A DNA stretch of 7,752 nt from CAZFLD01 sp964519835 (GTDB lineage: Bacteria; Spirochaetota; Spirochaetia; DSM-27196; CAZFLD01). The stretch spans positions 1 to 7,752 of the forward strand of contig CAZFLD010000134.1 of NCBI GenBank assembly GCA_964519835.1, read 5' to 3'. Position numbers and translations under genes: made by a program. The notes under the pieces are model-generated. The model searched no databases. It had not been told where the DNA came from and saw nothing but the letters and a program-made list of their open reading frames with translations. Of this stretch, positions 1 to 7,519 are shown in pieces. Position 1 is the first letter of the stretch. Each line of letters starts with the position of its first letter.

Positions 1-88
1 GCTTACGATAAGTCTTCCTTTAGTTTAGTCACTCCCACGAAATGGACGGCTACTCGTGAAATCACTTACCTTGTCTTTGGGGGAGTTC

Positions 89-2962
89 ATGAAACGAAAC
101 CGTATTGGGGAAGCTATCGCACTTCTTGCCGTAGTGACAATTTCGGCTTGCGGCAGAGGAGAAGAAGAGCTGTTCAGTGCGCTTCGCGCAGGCGATGCGG
201 CCGCCGTCGAACAGGCTCTCAGTGACGCGACAAACATGGGTGCAACCAGCGACGGAGAGACACTCTTTCGCGCGGCGGCCGGAGATCCGGAGAAGATCGG
301 TCTGCTGGTCCAGGCAGGCTATGTGCCCACGGAGCAGGAAGCCGACGACCTGGCCGAGATGTTTTCCGAAGTCTGGCGGGATGGTAATGTAGCCACGGCC
401 CGAGCGCTGGCCGGGGATCTCGATCTCGATGTAACCGAGCTGCTCGAGGAGGTCGACTTCGACCATACCGAGGAACAGCTGGCGATTCTGTTTCGCGTCG
501 CCGGGGATATCGATCTGGGACCGTACCTCGAACGCTACCTCGAGGGTAATCTGCGAGACGCCGTGCTCCAGTTGTTGCCCCACCACGAGGTCTCGAATTG
601 GAGCCGCTACGAAGAGCAGCTTCGCGGGTTCTTGAGGCAATGGTACGAGACGGCGGGCGCCGAGCTTGTGGACCTCGGCGTGGATCCGACACTCATGATG
701 CGAATCGCGATGCAACCGATGCATCAGCCCCTTATCACCATTCTGCTGGAAAGCGCGACGGCGGAAGAGTTGAACGCCACAACGGTGGCATCCACCATCG
801 CCGTCGATTCCGTGCGGTCGAGCTCCGCTCTTCCCGATGAACCGGGCCTGGCCATGGACAACGACATGAGCACAGGATGGCGCATGCGAGGAGCGGGGCG
901 ATTGGAGCTACGCCTCACCGAACCTCTCGAGGGCGTTACGCTGCTGGTGGTGACGGTCGACCGGGAGACCGAAGAGCCGGCCGGCCCCAACGAAGTCGAA
1001 CTGGCGGTAAGCTACGGGCCGGCAGACGATCCTGATGAGAGCGGTTCGTTTCGCAGGAGGCTCCCGTTGGGAACCGGGCCGACGATATTCCCGGTCTACC
1101 TTTCCGGAGACCTGCTCCGGTTCCAGTTTCGATACAGCGGAGACGCGGACCTGTCACTCAAGGAACTTGCACTCTATAGCGATGCAACCGCGGTCGGATT
1201 CGACACGACAGGGGCCTCGATTGAAACCCAGGTGGCCGGATCGGCCCAACCGGAGGGCCGCAGTGCCGTTCGGCACGAGACGGTAGTCGGCCACGGTTTT
1301 GTGGCCCACGGAAGTGTCGCGGATGGTCGGGTCGCAATCGATCTTTTTGATTCGAGGCATGAGGGTGGCGTGGCCACGAAAATCGATCACATAGATGTCG
1401 CGATTGACGAGGGGGATGCCGAATCGTTCACCCTCGCTGCGGAAGGAACGCGACTCTTTGTCGGAATCCCGGGCGCCGTGGGGGACGGGAGCTCGACAGG
1501 CCAGGTCAGGCGATTCGATCTGAGTCGACTGGCCGGCGGGGTCGTGGAAGAGTTGTCGCCAATTGAGCTGCCGAGGGACTTCTCGGATGCCCGATACGGA
1601 CGCTTGGTTGCCTACTCGCACCCGATTCTGGTGGTCGCGGCGCGTAACGGTGTCTACGCGGAGGGAGTTGCCCTCGAGAACCCCGGTGAGGGTGCGGACG
1701 GGATCCTCGGCACACCGTCGCTAAGCGCTCGAGACATCGACATCGCCGGACGCGATATCGTGGTGCTGACTTCGGCGGGTCGAGTCATCCACTTCGCCGC
1801 CGGGAACTTGCCTTTCGCCATCGACCCACCCGATCCGGTCCCCACCGTGCTTACGCAGCTCGATGACGACGACGTCGCGGGCGCCCGTATCGCGGCAACG
1901 ACTTCCGGCATACTCGTCGCCGCCGGCGAATCGGTCACACTGTATCGCTATCCGGCTGCGGGCTCCGAGTTGTGGCCGACGACCGACCTCGATATTGGTA
2001 CCGACGTTGCGATTACCGGCGTGGCCGGGCCACAGCCGGCCGTCGTCGGCGTGCGCACGGCCGACGGTGCCGGTCGAATATTGACCTTCGACCTCGACGC
2101 CGGCTCGATGGGCCGCCTGCTTTCACCGTCGCAGGTTATCGAGCTCGAGCATCCGATTGCCGAACCCTCGTCGGCCGGGCGAACCCTTGTCGGTCGGGCT
2201 GATGACGCTTCGACGAGCGCGCCCGAGATTGTCGACATCTCGCCGTGGTCGGATGCCGAGGAGGCGGCGATCGCAGCCGCGGAAGAACGGCTCATCGGTG
2301 GCAGTTGGGTGCTCACCTCGTCCGAGCTCCCGCGCAATGATCTGCAGGTGCTGGCCGGTGGCCGTTATCTGTACACCTACGGTCTCGGGGGTCTATTCTA
2401 CGATCCGGGCCGGTGGTGGATACCGGAACCACCGGCTACACCGGACCGGTTTCGGGTGGCGATGCGCCAAGACGGCCGGGAGTCGGAGGTGGAGTTGCTC
2501 GAGTTCGATGCCCAAGCGACGGGTAACCTTCCCTACGCAACGCGCCTGGGCCTATTCTGGGACACGGACTCTCAGGTTGCCGACGGCGCTATCCGATACG
2601 TCGGCGACGAGGGGTGGGAGGTTGTCACCGTTTCCGGCGTTGCTCGCACGACGGCCTCACTCCGAATGAGGTCCGGCCCCGGTACAGACTACCTTGCCGT
2701 ACACTACGGATCTCCGAACGAGTCGCCCGGCGATGACGAACACCGATGGGAACCGATTCAGACCGCCGTGCCGTCGGACACGGAAGTGACTCTGCTTGCC
2801 CGGACGCCCAGCCGAGTGACGATCGCTGGAGCCTCCGACTACTGGTACTACGTACCGATCCCCCTGTACGACCAATGGTGGGATGTGGGCATGTCCCTTG
2901 AGAACGGCGAGACATTCGACGGCCAACGAATCTGGCTCTTTGGTGGATATCTAGAACGATAG
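89..2962 (+). CDS. Large multidomain lipoprotein with discoidin-like and SH3-like domains
   Basis: Predicted 957-residue envelope lipoprotein of unknown function. The start is placed at the ATG at 89 and not the in-frame GTG at 56, because it follows GGGGGAG (79-85) and directly gives a lipoprotein signal: basic MKRNR, a hydrophobic stretch, then the lipobox ISAC with the lipidated Cys at residue 21. Residues 25-225 are acidic and helical, with an ankyrin-like beginning (ALRAGDAAAVEQAL). Residues 237-368 look like a discoidin/F5-8C-type beta-sandwich: SSSALPDEPGLAMDNDMSTGW, then alternating strands. Residues 395-700 are beta-rich with propeller-like spacing but no repeat I can define. Residues 738-845 form another beta/aromatic segment. 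Residues 848-955 resemble a bacterial SH3 domain (LRMRSGPGTDYLAV, then WYYVP, ending IWLFGGYL). Such SH3 lipoproteins are familiar from spirochaetes. The domain calls are by eye. A role in surface or peptidoglycan binding is inference. The gene is separated from the enzyme operon by about 500 bases and is probably not co-transcribed with it. Confidence 0.88.
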   Translation: MKRNRIGEAIALLAVVTISACGRGEEELFSALRAGDAAAVEQALSDATNMGATSDGETLFRAAAGDPEKIGLLVQAGYVPTEQEADDLAEMFSEVWRDGNVATARALAGDLDLDVTELLEEVDFDHTEEQLAILFRVAGDIDLGPYLERYLEGNLRDAVLQLLPHHEVSNWSRYEEQLRGFLRQWYETAGAELVDLGVDPTLMMRIAMQPMHQPLITILLESATAEELNATTVASTIAVDSVRSSSALPDEPGLAMDNDMSTGWRMRGAGRLELRLTEPLEGVTLLVVTVDRETEEPAGPNEVELAVSYGPADDPDESGSFRRRLPLGTGPTIFPVYLSGDLLRFQFRYSGDADLSLKELALYSDATAVGFDTTGASIETQVAGSAQPEGRSAVRHETVVGHGFVAHGSVADGRVAIDLFDSRHEGGVATKIDHIDVAIDEGDAESFTLAAEGTRLFVGIPGAVGDGSSTGQVRRFDLSRLAGGVVEELSPIELPRDFSDARYGRLVAYSHPILVVAARNGVYAEGVALENPGEGADGILGTPSLSARDIDIAGRDIVVLTSAGRVIHFAAGNLPFAIDPPDPVPTVLTQLDDDDVAGARIAATTSGILVAAGESVTLYRYPAAGSELWPTTDLDIGTDVAITGVAGPQPAVVGVRTADGAGRILTFDLDAGSMGRLLSPSQVIELEHPIAEPSSAGRTLVGRADDASTSAPEIVDISPWSDAEEAAIAAAEERLIGGSWVLTSSELPRNDLQVLAGGRYLYTYGLGGLFYDPGRWWIPEPPATPDRFRVAMRQDGRESEVELLEFDAQATGNLPYATRLGLFWDTDSQVADGAIRYVGDEGWEVVTVSGVARTTASLRMRSGPGTDYLAVHYGSPNESPGDDEHRWEPIQTAVPSDTEVTLLARTPSRVTIAGASDYWYYVPIPLYDQWWDVGMSLENGETFDGQRIWLFGGYLER

Positions 2963-3108
2963 GAAGAGTGTGAATTGACGCAGATGTAGGATTGCGGGTG
3001 TAACAACCTACGCACACCGCCCTCGCCGGGACCGTCTCGCGGCTCTTCTGCTCGGTCTGTCGGCGTTAACGCGCGTCAAAGCGCATGGGACCGCCTGCCG
3101 GCGATGGG

Positions 3109-3196
3109 GATACTGTCAAGTTTGGTGGATGGGCATCCCTTCGGCCTCCTTGATCAGTTTGAACGCCATTGCCGGCGCCGTCGCGGAAGTGGTACG
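3109..3196 (-). mobile_element. Possible remnant of an IS256/Mutator-family element (transposase C-terminal end plus terminus)
   Basis: Read on the minus strand, 3196 down to 3116 gives 26 codons and a TGA, containing AMAFKLIKEAEG followed by IHQT-stop. The 'A-MAFKLI-EAE' pattern resembles the helix near the C-terminus of IS256/Mutator transposases, where it is normally followed by a W-R-R-L motif that is missing here. The frame is closed upstream by TAG at 3197-3199, so nearly all of the transposase is gone. The adjoining plus-strand GATACTGTCAAG (3109-3120) has the look of an element end. No second terminus or target duplication was found in the window. The assignment rests on a short resemblance recalled from the family and could be coincidental. 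Confidence 0.4.
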
Positions 3197-3449
3197 CTAT
3201 AAGTGCTTTTCTTACTGCTCAGCGTCACCTCGCGATCACTCTTCCTGGCACGTATCACCCCGGCCCACAACGGATGCGACAAAAATCGGTCGGTCTGTGA
3301 ATGGTTTGCGATGCGTGGACCAATACGATGCAAAAAGAGTCGGCGGATGTTTGTCTCTTCGACACAGCGACCGACGTACCTCGCATTTCCGACCGCCGCA
3401 CGGTCCCCAGACGAGCTGTGAACCGCAGGAGACGCGCAGTGAGAACCAG

Positions 3450-3458
3450 GGAGGTGAT
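3450..3458 (+). promoter_or_regulatory. Strong Shine-Dalgarno for the 708-residue enzyme
   Basis: GGAGGTGAT is a full nine-base match to the usual anti-Shine-Dalgarno end of 16S rRNA, with six bases between GGAGG and the ATG at 3461. It fixes the start of the gene and predicts efficient initiation. Confidence 0.85.
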
Positions 3459-3460
3459 AC

Positions 3461-5587
3461 ATGTTCGATGCAAGTCGGATACTCGATATCGGTGCAGCGA
3501 TCGCTCGGAAACACGACATGGTGCGTCATCGCTACCAGAGCGTGCGTTACGGAAAGCTCTCGAGTTTGGAGGAGACCCTCGCCGAAGACCTTGCCCTCTG
3601 CGGGCTCATGCGCCTCGCGGAGTTCGACCGCGCTCGTTTTCTTGGAGCGGACGCGGCCCTCACGCTGCTTCTTCTACACGGGCTCGACGGTCACCACACC
3701 GCCTCAGCATCGCGCGTCCCGTCGCTTGCCATCGCTCACCACTACGCACACAGGCACTACCGCCTCGGCGAGTACGGCCGGACGACGTTGCTCGCGACGC
3801 TTGTGCATCAGCTCATCAGCGATCACCCGAGAACGGCCAACGGGGTTTTCTGTCTGTCCGGAGAACGGGTTCGCGTCGAGCTTCTGCTCTCCGTTATGCC
3901 CTTCCTCGCGATGGCGGGTACCCTGCTTGGTCGGCCTGAACTCCACGACGAGGCAGTCGGGCAGTTCTACGGCATACGGGCCGAGCTCTTCGATGAGGCG
4001 AGCGGGTTCTACCACCACGCGCGCAACTGGTTCCGCACTGACCAGGTGACGCCCGACCGTTGGGCTCGTGGTAATGGATACGCGGCCGCCGGGCTTTGCG
4101 AGCTTCTGCGGCACTTGCCCGAGGACCATCCGGCCTCGCCGGGACTTCAGCAGAACCTCCGCGCGCATCTGACCGCACTTGCGGCGGTTCAGACCAAAGG
4201 CGGGCTCTTTCGGCAGGATCTCTCGGACGAGACTTCCTACGAAGAAACGGCGGGGTCTGCGCTGATCCTCTACGCGCTCGCGACCGGTGTACACCGTGGT
4301 TGGATCGGTGAAGAGTATGACCACAGGGTGGAGCGCGGGTGGTGCGGGCTTGCCGAAAAGATTGAGCTGTCGGGAAACGCAAATATTCACGGAGCGAGTG
4401 GTCTGACCGAGCCGGCTCGTGACCCGGATTACTATCGTACCCGTCCGGTGGAACTCAACGCGGCAACCGTGTTCGGACCGCTCCTGCTTGCCGCCGGCGC
4501 GTGCTACGAGCTTGCGAGGGTGCGGGAGTGGAACCGCCCGATCGAGGCGCGGGCTCACTTCGAGTGCCCCGATCCGGAAGCAGTGCAGAGGTTCTACACG
4601 AGGTGCCATGAGATCTGTGAAGGTCAGTACAACGGCGATGGAAGCTGGGGAAACGGGACGGTCGATAATCCGGAAGGTACCTTCGACGAGATTTTCAAAG
4701 AGTCGAGAAGCGACCATCCGATCGTACGCTACTCGGGGTTTGCCGCGATGGGGTACCTGGCGGCAAGCGAAACGGACCCGAACAAGGTCTACAGCCAACG
4801 AGCGAGCGAGGCCCTCGAGTGGCTCCTGTGCAACCAGGAGCCGGATGGTTCCTACCGGCTTTGGACGCGACGCGCGGAGGGGCAGGCCGATCTCGACGCC
4901 TGCCTGTTCGACACCGGGATTGCCGGCAGTGCGCTCGTGGCCGGCTACGAACACACCGGCGACCCGGCGCTTCTTGCCGCTTCGGCGCGAACCGCGCGGT
5001 GGGAGGCGAACTATCTGATCGTTTGGAACACAAACTTCAACGCCTTTGCTGTGTGGCACCTGGCGCGACACTATGAGATCAGTGCCGACAAGGATGCCCT
5101 CGCCGCGGCGGTCTATCGAGCCCGTCACGCCATGCTCTGCTCTCAGCAGCCGTCCGGCGGCTGGGTCGGGCACAACTCGATGGTGTGGTACCACGGCATC
5201 AACGTTCGAGCCTACGCCTGCCTGTTGCGCGTGCTTCCCGAAGGCCACAACTTTCGTGACGAGCTCCTTGCCGCGCTGAGGGCCTCGATTGCCCTTGTCG
5301 GTTCGCTGCAGCAAGCCGACGGCTCCCTCCTGCACCGACCCGGCTCGACTGAGATCGCCCAGCTCTATTCCGAGATCATCGTCGCGCTTGTCGATAGTCT
5401 TCGCGTGCTCGACGACGAGGGAGTCCGGGAAATACTCGACGGCGTCGTGGCGTACCGAATGTCGCCGGAAGCTGGAGATCCCGACCGGATGTACAATCAA
5501 GAGAAGGGCTACTGGATCGAGGGATGGAGCACCTCCTATGTCTACGCGTACGGGGTGTATGAGGAGTTCGCAGGAGGTACGGGATGA
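3461..5587 (+). CDS. Two-domain GH88/GH105-like glycoside hydrolase fused to a second toroid-like domain
   Basis: Predicted 708-residue cytoplasmic enzyme (no signal peptide), about twice the usual GH105 length. Residues 1-360 match the alpha/alpha-barrel of the unsaturated uronyl hydrolases: MPFLAMAG at 146-153, RWARGNGY at 200-207, HLPEDHP at 218-224, GGLFRQ at 247-252, SYEETAGSALILYALATGV at 259-277 and ELNAATVFGP at 331-340. The family's known reaction is removal of a 4,5-unsaturated uronic acid from oligosaccharide ends after lyase action. Where YteR has W-x-D and HAWD, this protein has VRVE (E140) and HHARN (185-189), so the standard catalytic Asp residues seem replaced. Residues 363-705 form a second helical, Gly/Trp-rich half with QW-like turns: NGDGSWGNG at 391-399, NQEPDGSY at 458-465, QQPSGGW at 562-568 and QQADGS at 617-622. 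This half looks like an alpha/alpha toroid but I cannot assign it to a family. The stop overlaps the next gene's ATG. The hydrolase fold is likely; substrate and activity are open. Confidence 0.85.
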   Translation: MFDASRILDIGAAIARKHDMVRHRYQSVRYGKLSSLEETLAEDLALCGLMRLAEFDRARFLGADAALTLLLLHGLDGHHTASASRVPSLAIAHHYAHRHYRLGEYGRTTLLATLVHQLISDHPRTANGVFCLSGERVRVELLLSVMPFLAMAGTLLGRPELHDEAVGQFYGIRAELFDEASGFYHHARNWFRTDQVTPDRWARGNGYAAAGLCELLRHLPEDHPASPGLQQNLRAHLTALAAVQTKGGLFRQDLSDETSYEETAGSALILYALATGVHRGWIGEEYDHRVERGWCGLAEKIELSGNANIHGASGLTEPARDPDYYRTRPVELNAATVFGPLLLAAGACYELARVREWNRPIEARAHFECPDPEAVQRFYTRCHEICEGQYNGDGSWGNGTVDNPEGTFDEIFKESRSDHPIVRYSGFAAMGYLAASETDPNKVYSQRASEALEWLLCNQEPDGSYRLWTRRAEGQADLDACLFDTGIAGSALVAGYEHTGDPALLAASARTARWEANYLIVWNTNFNAFAVWHLARHYEISADKDALAAAVYRARHAMLCSQQPSGGWVGHNSMVWYHGINVRAYACLLRVLPEGHNFRDELLAALRASIALVGSLQQADGSLLHRPGSTEIAQLYSEIIVALVDSLRVLDDEGVREILDGVVAYRMSPEAGDPDRMYNQEKGYWIEGWSTSYVYAYGVYEEFAGGTG
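5572..5578 (+). promoter_or_regulatory. Shine-Dalgarno inside the end of the upstream gene
   Basis: AGGAGGT lies within the last codons of the 708-residue enzyme gene, five bases before the ATG at 5584. With the ATGA overlap (5584-5587) it indicates translational coupling of the two enzymes and supports this start. Confidence 0.8.
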
Positions 5588-6648
5588 GAACACTCGAGCT
5601 CGCCAGAAGGCTCTACGACACCTACGAGTCGGTAGAGCAGATAAGGCACTACTTTGGTCTGGTGGCAGTGCACGCACTCGTTCAGGTCGCCGAGGAGGGT
5701 GGTGAATCGATCGACCGCTGTCGCTGGATCCTGTCGCTCTTCCCGGAGCGCATCGATCATCCGAAGAACGAGCCGCCGTACTATGGGTACAATTTCCCCA
5801 GCTACTACATTGGTGGGATTCCTGCTGCGTACTCGCTTATGCGCGGTCTTATGCCGGAGAAGCGGGAACAGGTACGGACGTACGCGGATGAGATAATAAA
5901 CGCTCCCCGCGACCCGGCCGGGATCATCAAGCATCCGCGCCGGCCGGCAGAGGACCTAATCTGGATTGACGTCGCGATGGCAGTCGCTCCCTACCTCCTC
6001 TTCGCGGGACGGGCCTTTGCTGAGCAGCGCTACATCGACGAGGCGGTGTTTCAGACGATTCGCATGTACGACGTCTTTCGCAATCCGGAGAATGGGCTGC
6101 TTCACCAATGCAGGGGCTTCATCGGCCCCGGACGCCTCAGCGAGGACCACTGGAGTCGCGGCAACGGGTGGGGGTACATCGCGCTCACGGAGCTCATTCG
6201 TTTTCTGCCGGACGACTCGCCGCACCGCGAAACGGTCGAATCGTATTTCGTCGATCACTCGAAGGCGTTCCTGCCCTATCAGTCGCGCCGCGGAATGTGG
6301 CGCCAGGAGATTCCACTCGACCTCTCGTACGAGGAGACGTCCGGCACAGGGCTCATTCTCTACGGATTTGGAGCAGGACTGCGTGCCGGCCTTCTCGACA
6401 AGGCCACCTTCCGGCCCGCCTTCGAGCGCGGAATACGCGGGCTCGTCGACGTCGCGATCAACCCGGACTTCTCGATCAACAACAGCTGTCCGCCGTGTAT
6501 CTGCCCGGGCGATGGGGATGAGAAGGGTACGGTACGGGCGTACGTGACGCTCCGACTGCCCTATCGTAACGAGCACCACGGCTTTGGCCCGGTCATGCTC
6601 GCTCTTCTCGAAGCGCATCGCAACGGCATCACTGAGATCGACCTGTGA
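5584..6648 (+). CDS. GH88/GH105-like unsaturated uronyl hydrolase family protein
   Basis: Predicted 354-residue cytoplasmic glycoside hydrolase, of normal GH105 length and without a signal peptide. It matches the alpha/alpha-barrel family through DLIWIDVAMAVAPYLLFAG at 124-142, EDHWSRGNGW at 187-196, FLPDDSPHRE at 207-216, GMWRQE at 237-242, SYEETSGTGLILYGFG at 248-263 and HHGFGPVMLALLEAH at 331-345. R192 and W196 have the same spacing as R213 and W217 of YteR. D129 in WID fits the first catalytic Asp (YteR D88 as I recall it), but the HAWD motif carrying the second is HQCR (174-177) here. It is clearly a paralogue of the N-terminal half of the preceding protein and overlaps it by four bases, so the two are probably made together and may act on the same oligosaccharide. 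A CPPCIC cluster (302-307) is unusual. Fold confidence is high. Removal of an unsaturated uronic acid is inference from the family, and a divergent substrate is quite possible. Confidence 0.9.
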   Translation: MRTLELARRLYDTYESVEQIRHYFGLVAVHALVQVAEEGGESIDRCRWILSLFPERIDHPKNEPPYYGYNFPSYYIGGIPAAYSLMRGLMPEKREQVRTYADEIINAPRDPAGIIKHPRRPAEDLIWIDVAMAVAPYLLFAGRAFAEQRYIDEAVFQTIRMYDVFRNPENGLLHQCRGFIGPGRLSEDHWSRGNGWGYIALTELIRFLPDDSPHRETVESYFVDHSKAFLPYQSRRGMWRQEIPLDLSYEETSGTGLILYGFGAGLRAGLLDKATFRPAFERGIRGLVDVAINPDFSINNSCPPCICPGDGDEKGTVRAYVTLRLPYRNEHHGFGPVMLALLEAHRNGITEIDL

Positions 6649-7425
6649 TCCTTTTCCGGGTTTTGCCATCGTCAGTCTCGAAAAGATACGAGAAATCAAA
6701 AGGCACCTTCCGCATAGGTCGTCGCGTTTTGTCACCTGGGCTCTCAAAAAGGTGGTTCTCAACACGGTAGCGGTGCCGGTGTGTCGTCCATTCACGATCC
6801 GTTGGCTCAACTCCTACGATCAAGGACTTCCGACGGATTAATGGTTGCCAAAAAAACGACTCGGTCGGAGTACGCATCGGTTATTAGGGTTTCCATGGAC
6901 GTGTATACGTCTTTCAGGATGATCGTACTCCTTTCGCGCCATTTGTCCGCGGTGGTAATCCGAGACACCATGAACGTTACGTTGGATGCTGACACTGGAT
7001 TTTATCCAAACGCCCGGCCCTTACGGGCATGGTGTTCGCTGGGTACGGCGCAAGCCCCGGGTGTTCCGACACCAGCTCGGATGACCGTATCACGCTTGTG
7101 CGCGGCGGAACTGTCCTGACACAGGGGGGATCTTCCATCCGGCTCCGAGATCGTGGAGTGTTTGCCTTCGGCGAACCCGCCGATCGCACCGTTTGTAGAT
7201 ACCCTGCTCGGCTACTCGAACGTGATCCGAAGCACGCTGGATTCCGATGTCGATCCGGACGACCTGGCCTGCTCGTGATCATCAGAGACCGACCCCTGGG
7301 CGCAGGACAACAAACCGATCTTCTGGTCGACTGAGCGAAGGGTCAAAACCATGGACGTCCACACCACTCTGGTGCAGAACGCTTGCGCAATACCCGGAGC
7401 AAGGTAATTTCGGTCAGAATTTGTT

Positions 7426-7447
7426 CTTGCCGACTTGCCGACTTGCC
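7426..7447. repeat. Short tandem repeat, CTTGCCGA x 2.75
   Basis: CTTGCCGA occurs twice in direct succession and is followed by CTTGCC. The last copy overlaps the left arm of the hairpin at 7444-7460. It is probably replication slippage; no function is evident. Confidence 0.7.
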
Positions 7448-7467
7448 TTCCTCAAAGGCAGCGTTTT
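7444..7467 (+). terminator. Weak intrinsic terminator-like hairpin
   Basis: TGCCTT (7444-7449) and AAGGCA (7455-7460) form a perfect six-base stem with a five-base loop, followed by GCG and TTTT (7464-7467). The stem is short and the T run is delayed, so termination may be inefficient. Its place just before the candidate promoter at 7483 suits a boundary that keeps upstream transcription out of the next gene. Confidence 0.35.
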
Positions 7468-7482
7468 ACCTTCAGCCTTCAA

Positions 7483-7512
7483 TTGCCATTTTTCTCCCGA
7501 CCGGTGTAGCAT
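7483..7512 (+). promoter_or_regulatory. Candidate sigma-70 promoter for the partial gene
   Basis: TTGCCA (7483-7488, five of six matches to TTGACA) and TAGCAT (7507-7512, four of six to TATAAT) are separated by 18 bases. Transcription would start near 7519, leaving a leader of roughly 65 bases. The -10 box is weak, and in a GC-rich genome such matches can be fortuitous. Confidence 0.35.
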
Positions 7513-7519
7513 TGGCGAA

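Larger units (their letters stand above)
2963..3460. other. Intergenic region with transposase remnant
   Basis: About 500 bases between the lipoprotein gene and the enzyme operon. I find no credible gene: the plus-strand frames here run into the following gene out of frame and have arginine- and serine-rich shadow composition. Just after the lipoprotein stop there are only weak 5-base inverted repeats without a T tail, so no terminator is called. The middle holds a likely IS256-type remnant (separate entry). A TATAAG at 3198-3203 could be a -10 box for the operon, but no -35 sits at proper spacing. The end carries the strong ribosome binding site of the next gene. Confidence 0.6.

Noticed and set aside
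62..724. Minus-strand frame of 220 codons over the lipoprotein gene
   Set aside because: It is a shadow of the lipoprotein, whose lipobox, domains and full-length frame are convincing.
2985..3018. Inverted repeats (GTAGG/CCTAC and GGTGT/ACACC) after the lipoprotein stop as a terminator
   Set aside because: Both stems are only five bases, have loops of a dozen or more bases, are mutually exclusive and have no T run.
3129..4049. A 306-codon plus-strand frame starting in the intergenic region
   Set aside because: It crosses the real start at 3461 out of frame, is rich in Ser, Arg and Thr without motifs, and has no ribosome binding site.
3704..5677. A 657-codon open frame on the minus strand opposite the fusion enzyme
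   Set aside because: It is antisense to a gene with clear family motifs, a strong ribosome binding site and translational coupling. It has arginine/valine-rich shadow composition and no recognisable domain. GC-rich codon use commonly leaves such antisense frames open.
5956..6810. Minus-strand frame of 284 codons over the second hydrolase gene
   Set aside because: It lies opposite conserved GH88/GH105 motifs, has no family motif and no ribosome binding site that I can see.
6807..6995. Minus-strand 62-codon frame in the gene-poor region with fairly normal amino acid composition
   Set aside because: It starts with GTG and has no Shine-Dalgarno, no recognisable motif and no supporting context.
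7013..7035. GCCC-TTAC-GGGC hairpin as a terminator or regulatory element
   Set aside because: It is a four-base stem with no T tail, expected by chance in GC-rich DNA.
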